DNA of 6,944 nucleotides, taken from the NCBI GenBank assembly GCA_009704605.1, contig WLDW01000042.1:1-6944 (forward strand). The letters run 5' to 3'. A program made the translations under genes and the position numbers. This document shows, in pieces, positions 5,721 to 6,944 of the stretch. Source of the DNA: Actinomycetota bacterium (GTDB lineage: Bacteria; Actinomycetota; Actinomycetes; Actinomycetales; Microbacteriaceae). The notes below the pieces were generated by a model. That model was not told the origin of the DNA. It made no database searches and saw only the letters and a list, made by a program, of their open reading frames with translations. The first letter of the stretch is position 1, and each line of letters starts with the position of its first letter.

Positions 5721-6944
5721 TTACTTTTTCTTAACTACCCGTGTGGCTTTTTTGGCGGCGGGTTTTGTTTTCTTCTTGGAAGCGGCCTTGGCTGTGTCCT
5801 TTGCTGTTTGGGCATCAGCTTTTTTCTTTGCTGCAACCTTGGCTGTAGTCGAGCCTTTAGAAGGGATAGCAATTGGGCCCTTCTTGGAGCCAGGCCTAGA
5901 GGCCTTAGAAAGCCAAGGCTTGCGCTTCGGAGATTTTTTTATGCCCTTGAAAATTCTTGCAATGTCATCTTGATTCAAAGTTTCTTTTTCCATCAACTCT
6001 TTGGCCATTACATCCAAAGCCTTGCGGTTAGCATTCAGTGCCTTGTAAGCCTCATCGTGAGCGGTATCAAGAATCTTGCGAATTTCTAGATCGATCTGGT
6101 GTGCTACTTCATCTGAGTACTCACGCGCTTGAGCCATGTCGCGACCGATGAATACTTCGCCACCGCCACCATAAGAAACAGTTCCAACCGAAGAAGAGAA
6201 GCCAAAGAGGGTAACCATCTGTCTAGCAATTTTTGTGGCCTTCTCGAAGTCATTCGATGCACCGGTTGTTGGGTCATGGAAAACTATTTCCTCGGCAGCA
6301 CGGCCACCAAGAGCGTAGGCAATCTGATCAAGTAACTGATTTCTGGTTACCGAGTAGCGATCTTCCGTTGGCAAAACCATGGTGTACCCAAGAGCGCGGC
6401 CTCGAGGCAAAATAGTAACTTTGGTCACAGGGTCCGAGTGGTTCATCGAGGCAGCAACTAGTGCGTGTCCTGCTTCGTGGTACGCGGTGTTTAGGCGCTC
6501 TTCATCTTTCATCAAGCGAGACTTCTTTTGTGGTCCACCAATTACTCGATCAATTGCTTCGTCGATGATTTCAGCAGTTACGGTCTTTAGGTTCTCTCTG
6601 GCAGAAAGTAGCGCAGCTTCATTGAGAACGTTTGCCAAGTCAGCTCCGGTAAAGCCAGGTGTTCTGCGAGCAATTAGGGCAAGGTCGACATCTTCTGCAA
6701 TTGGTTTGTTCTTGGCGTGGACTCTAAGAATCTGTTCACGTCCTGCAAGATCTGGTGCACCAACACCAATCTGGCGATCGAATCGTCCGGGTCGCAGCAG
6801 TGCCGGGTCTAGAACATCTGGTCGGTTCGTAGCGGCAATCAAGATCACGTTGGTGTCTGAGTCGAAACCGTCCATCTCAACAAGCAACTGGTTCAGAGTC
6901 TGCTCGCGCTCATCGTTTCCGCCACCGATTCCAGCACCACGCTG
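5721..6944 (-). CDS. ftsH: ATP-dependent zinc metalloprotease FtsH (5' end outside window)
   Basis: FtsH is a membrane-anchored hexameric AAA+ protease that unfolds and degrades membrane and short-lived cytosolic proteins. Only the C-terminal 407 residues are present; reading continues open to the window edge, so the TTG at 6887 is an internal Leu codon and not the start. The transmembrane part, Walker A and Walker B lie outside. Seen here, numbering from the window edge: GAGIGGG-DEREQ (3-14), the second region of homology with arginine fingers R54 and R57 (RPGRFDR), the lid with [15 protein letters not shown] (97-111), the zinc site HEAGH at 6465-6479, and the third zinc ligand Asp in [11 protein letters not shown] (codon 6249-6251). 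The protease core ends near 5940. A 72-residue Lys/Ala-rich tail follows (5724-5939), with 26 basic and 2 acidic residues, unusual for this family. folE follows without any gap. Confidence 0.97.
   Translation of the reverse strand, partial: QRGAGIGGGNDEREQTLNQLLVEMDGFDSDTNVILIAATNRPDVLDPALLRPGRFDRQIGVGAPDLAGREQILRVHAKNKPIAEDVDLALIARRTPGFTGADLANVLNEAALLSARENLKTVTAEIIDEAIDRVIGGPQKKSRLMKDEERLNTAYHEAGHALVAASMNHSDPVTKVTILPRGRALGYTMVLPTEDRYSVTRNQLLDQIAYALGGRAAEEIVFHDPTTGASNDFEKATKIARQMVTLFGFSSSVGTVSYGGGGEVFIGRDMAQAREYSDEVAHQIDLEIRKILDTAHDEAYKALNANRKALDVMAKELMEKETLNQDDIARIFKGIKKSPKRKPWLSKASRPGSKKGPIAIPSKGSTTAKVAAKKKADAQTAKDTAKAASKKKTKPAAKKATRVVKKK
5724..5939 (-). other. Low-complexity basic Lys/Ala tail of FtsH
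   Basis: These 72 codons form the end of ftsH beyond the conserved protease domain. I count 23 Lys and 3 Arg against 2 Asp and no Glu. [18 protein letters not shown] and VVKKK-type blocks resemble histone H1-like and actinobacterial HU tails. The DNA is mildly repetitive: CCTTGGCTGT on the plus strand occurs at 5786-5795 and again at 5837-5846. The tail is probably disordered and could touch anionic lipid, nucleic acid or ribosomes; its role is not known from sequence. Confidence 0.8.
5934..5940 (-). other. In-phase A7 slippery heptamer in ftsH
   Basis: The coding strand has seven consecutive A, read in frame as ATA AAA AAA, which is the A_AAA_AAA form known to support -1 ribosomal frameshifting. 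It sits exactly where the conserved FtsH core gives way to the basic tail. A -1 shift adds nine residues (ISEAQALAF) and stops at 5907-5905. A +1 shift opens 65 codons to a TAG at 5737-5735. The nearest small hairpin (AGGCC/GGCCT, 5892-5905) is about 28 bases downstream, too far to be a classic stimulator. The run is certain; function is speculative. Confidence 0.3.

Noticed and set aside
5892..5905. Hairpin AGGCC/GGCCT as a terminator or frameshift stimulator
   Set aside because: Only five base pairs, inside the ftsH coding sequence, with no T run after it on the coding strand, and too far from the slippery run.
5933..5940. T-run on the plus strand as a terminator for a plus-strand transcript
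   Set aside because: No stable stem precedes it and no plus-strand gene is supported; it is the complement of two lysine codons.
5638..5973. 111-codon hydrophobic open frame on the plus strand
   Set aside because: The Phe/Ala-rich product is simply the complement of the Lys/Ala codons of the ftsH tail, not a membrane protein gene.
6885..6887. TTG at 6887 as the start of ftsH
   Set aside because: The frame stays open upstream to the window edge and encodes the FtsH residues expected before it ([16 protein letters not shown]), so the codon is internal.
1..6944. Mobile elements, CRISPR arrays, RNA genes, riboswitches or a defence island
   Set aside because: Coding sequence fills the window apart from 10 bases; no repeats, tRNA-like folds or foreign genes were seen on reading both strands.

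Overview
The window is a slice of a bacterial chromosome in which every gene reads on the minus strand, so transcription runs from position 6944 down to 1. Gene content and order point to an actinobacterium: ftsH - folE - folP - folB - folK - DUF3180 membrane protein - Rossmann/DUF2520 protein - panC - lysS. The same order, with extra genes inserted, is known from Mycobacterium tuberculosis (Rv3610c to Rv3598c). Base composition is roughly half G+C by eye, far below most actinobacteria. Together with the extreme compactness this suggests a streamlined lineage such as a small freshwater or marine Microbacteriaceae (Luna type) or an acI-like plankton bacterium. The placement within actinobacteria is inference.

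Layout in transcription order: 6944-5721 is the C-terminal part of the membrane protease FtsH, whose 5' end lies outside the window. Positions 5720-3434 hold four folate genes: folE (GTP cyclohydrolase I), folP (dihydropteroate synthase), folB (dihydroneopterin aldolase) and folK (HPPK). Positions 3437-2946 hold a four-helix DUF3180 membrane protein and 2949-2236 a Rossmann-like/DUF2520 protein. Positions 2235-1375 hold panC (pantothenate synthetase). Positions 1367-1 hold most of lysS (class II lysyl-tRNA synthetase), whose 3' end lies outside the window.

The genes are packed without room for promoters or terminators. At the eight junctions there are three 4-base overlaps, one 1-base overlap, two direct stop-start abutments, and gaps of 3 and 7 bases, giving 10 non-coding bases in the window. 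No stretch over 300 bases lacks a gene. The block is therefore very probably one transcript with translational coupling. It supplies pterin and pteroate steps of folate synthesis, the last step of pantothenate synthesis, and a charging enzyme for translation. The two unknown proteins sit between the folate and pantothenate parts.

This is mostly a conserved housekeeping locus; I see no mobile element, CRISPR array, RNA gene or defence-like system. The points worth a second look are the lysine/alanine-rich tail of FtsH with an in-phase A7 slippery run exactly at the core/tail junction, two same-frame stop-start abutments, a Rossmann protein with an altered glycine loop and short C-terminus, the absence of panD beside panC, and a Lys in place of the usual Arg in the FolP substrate loop.
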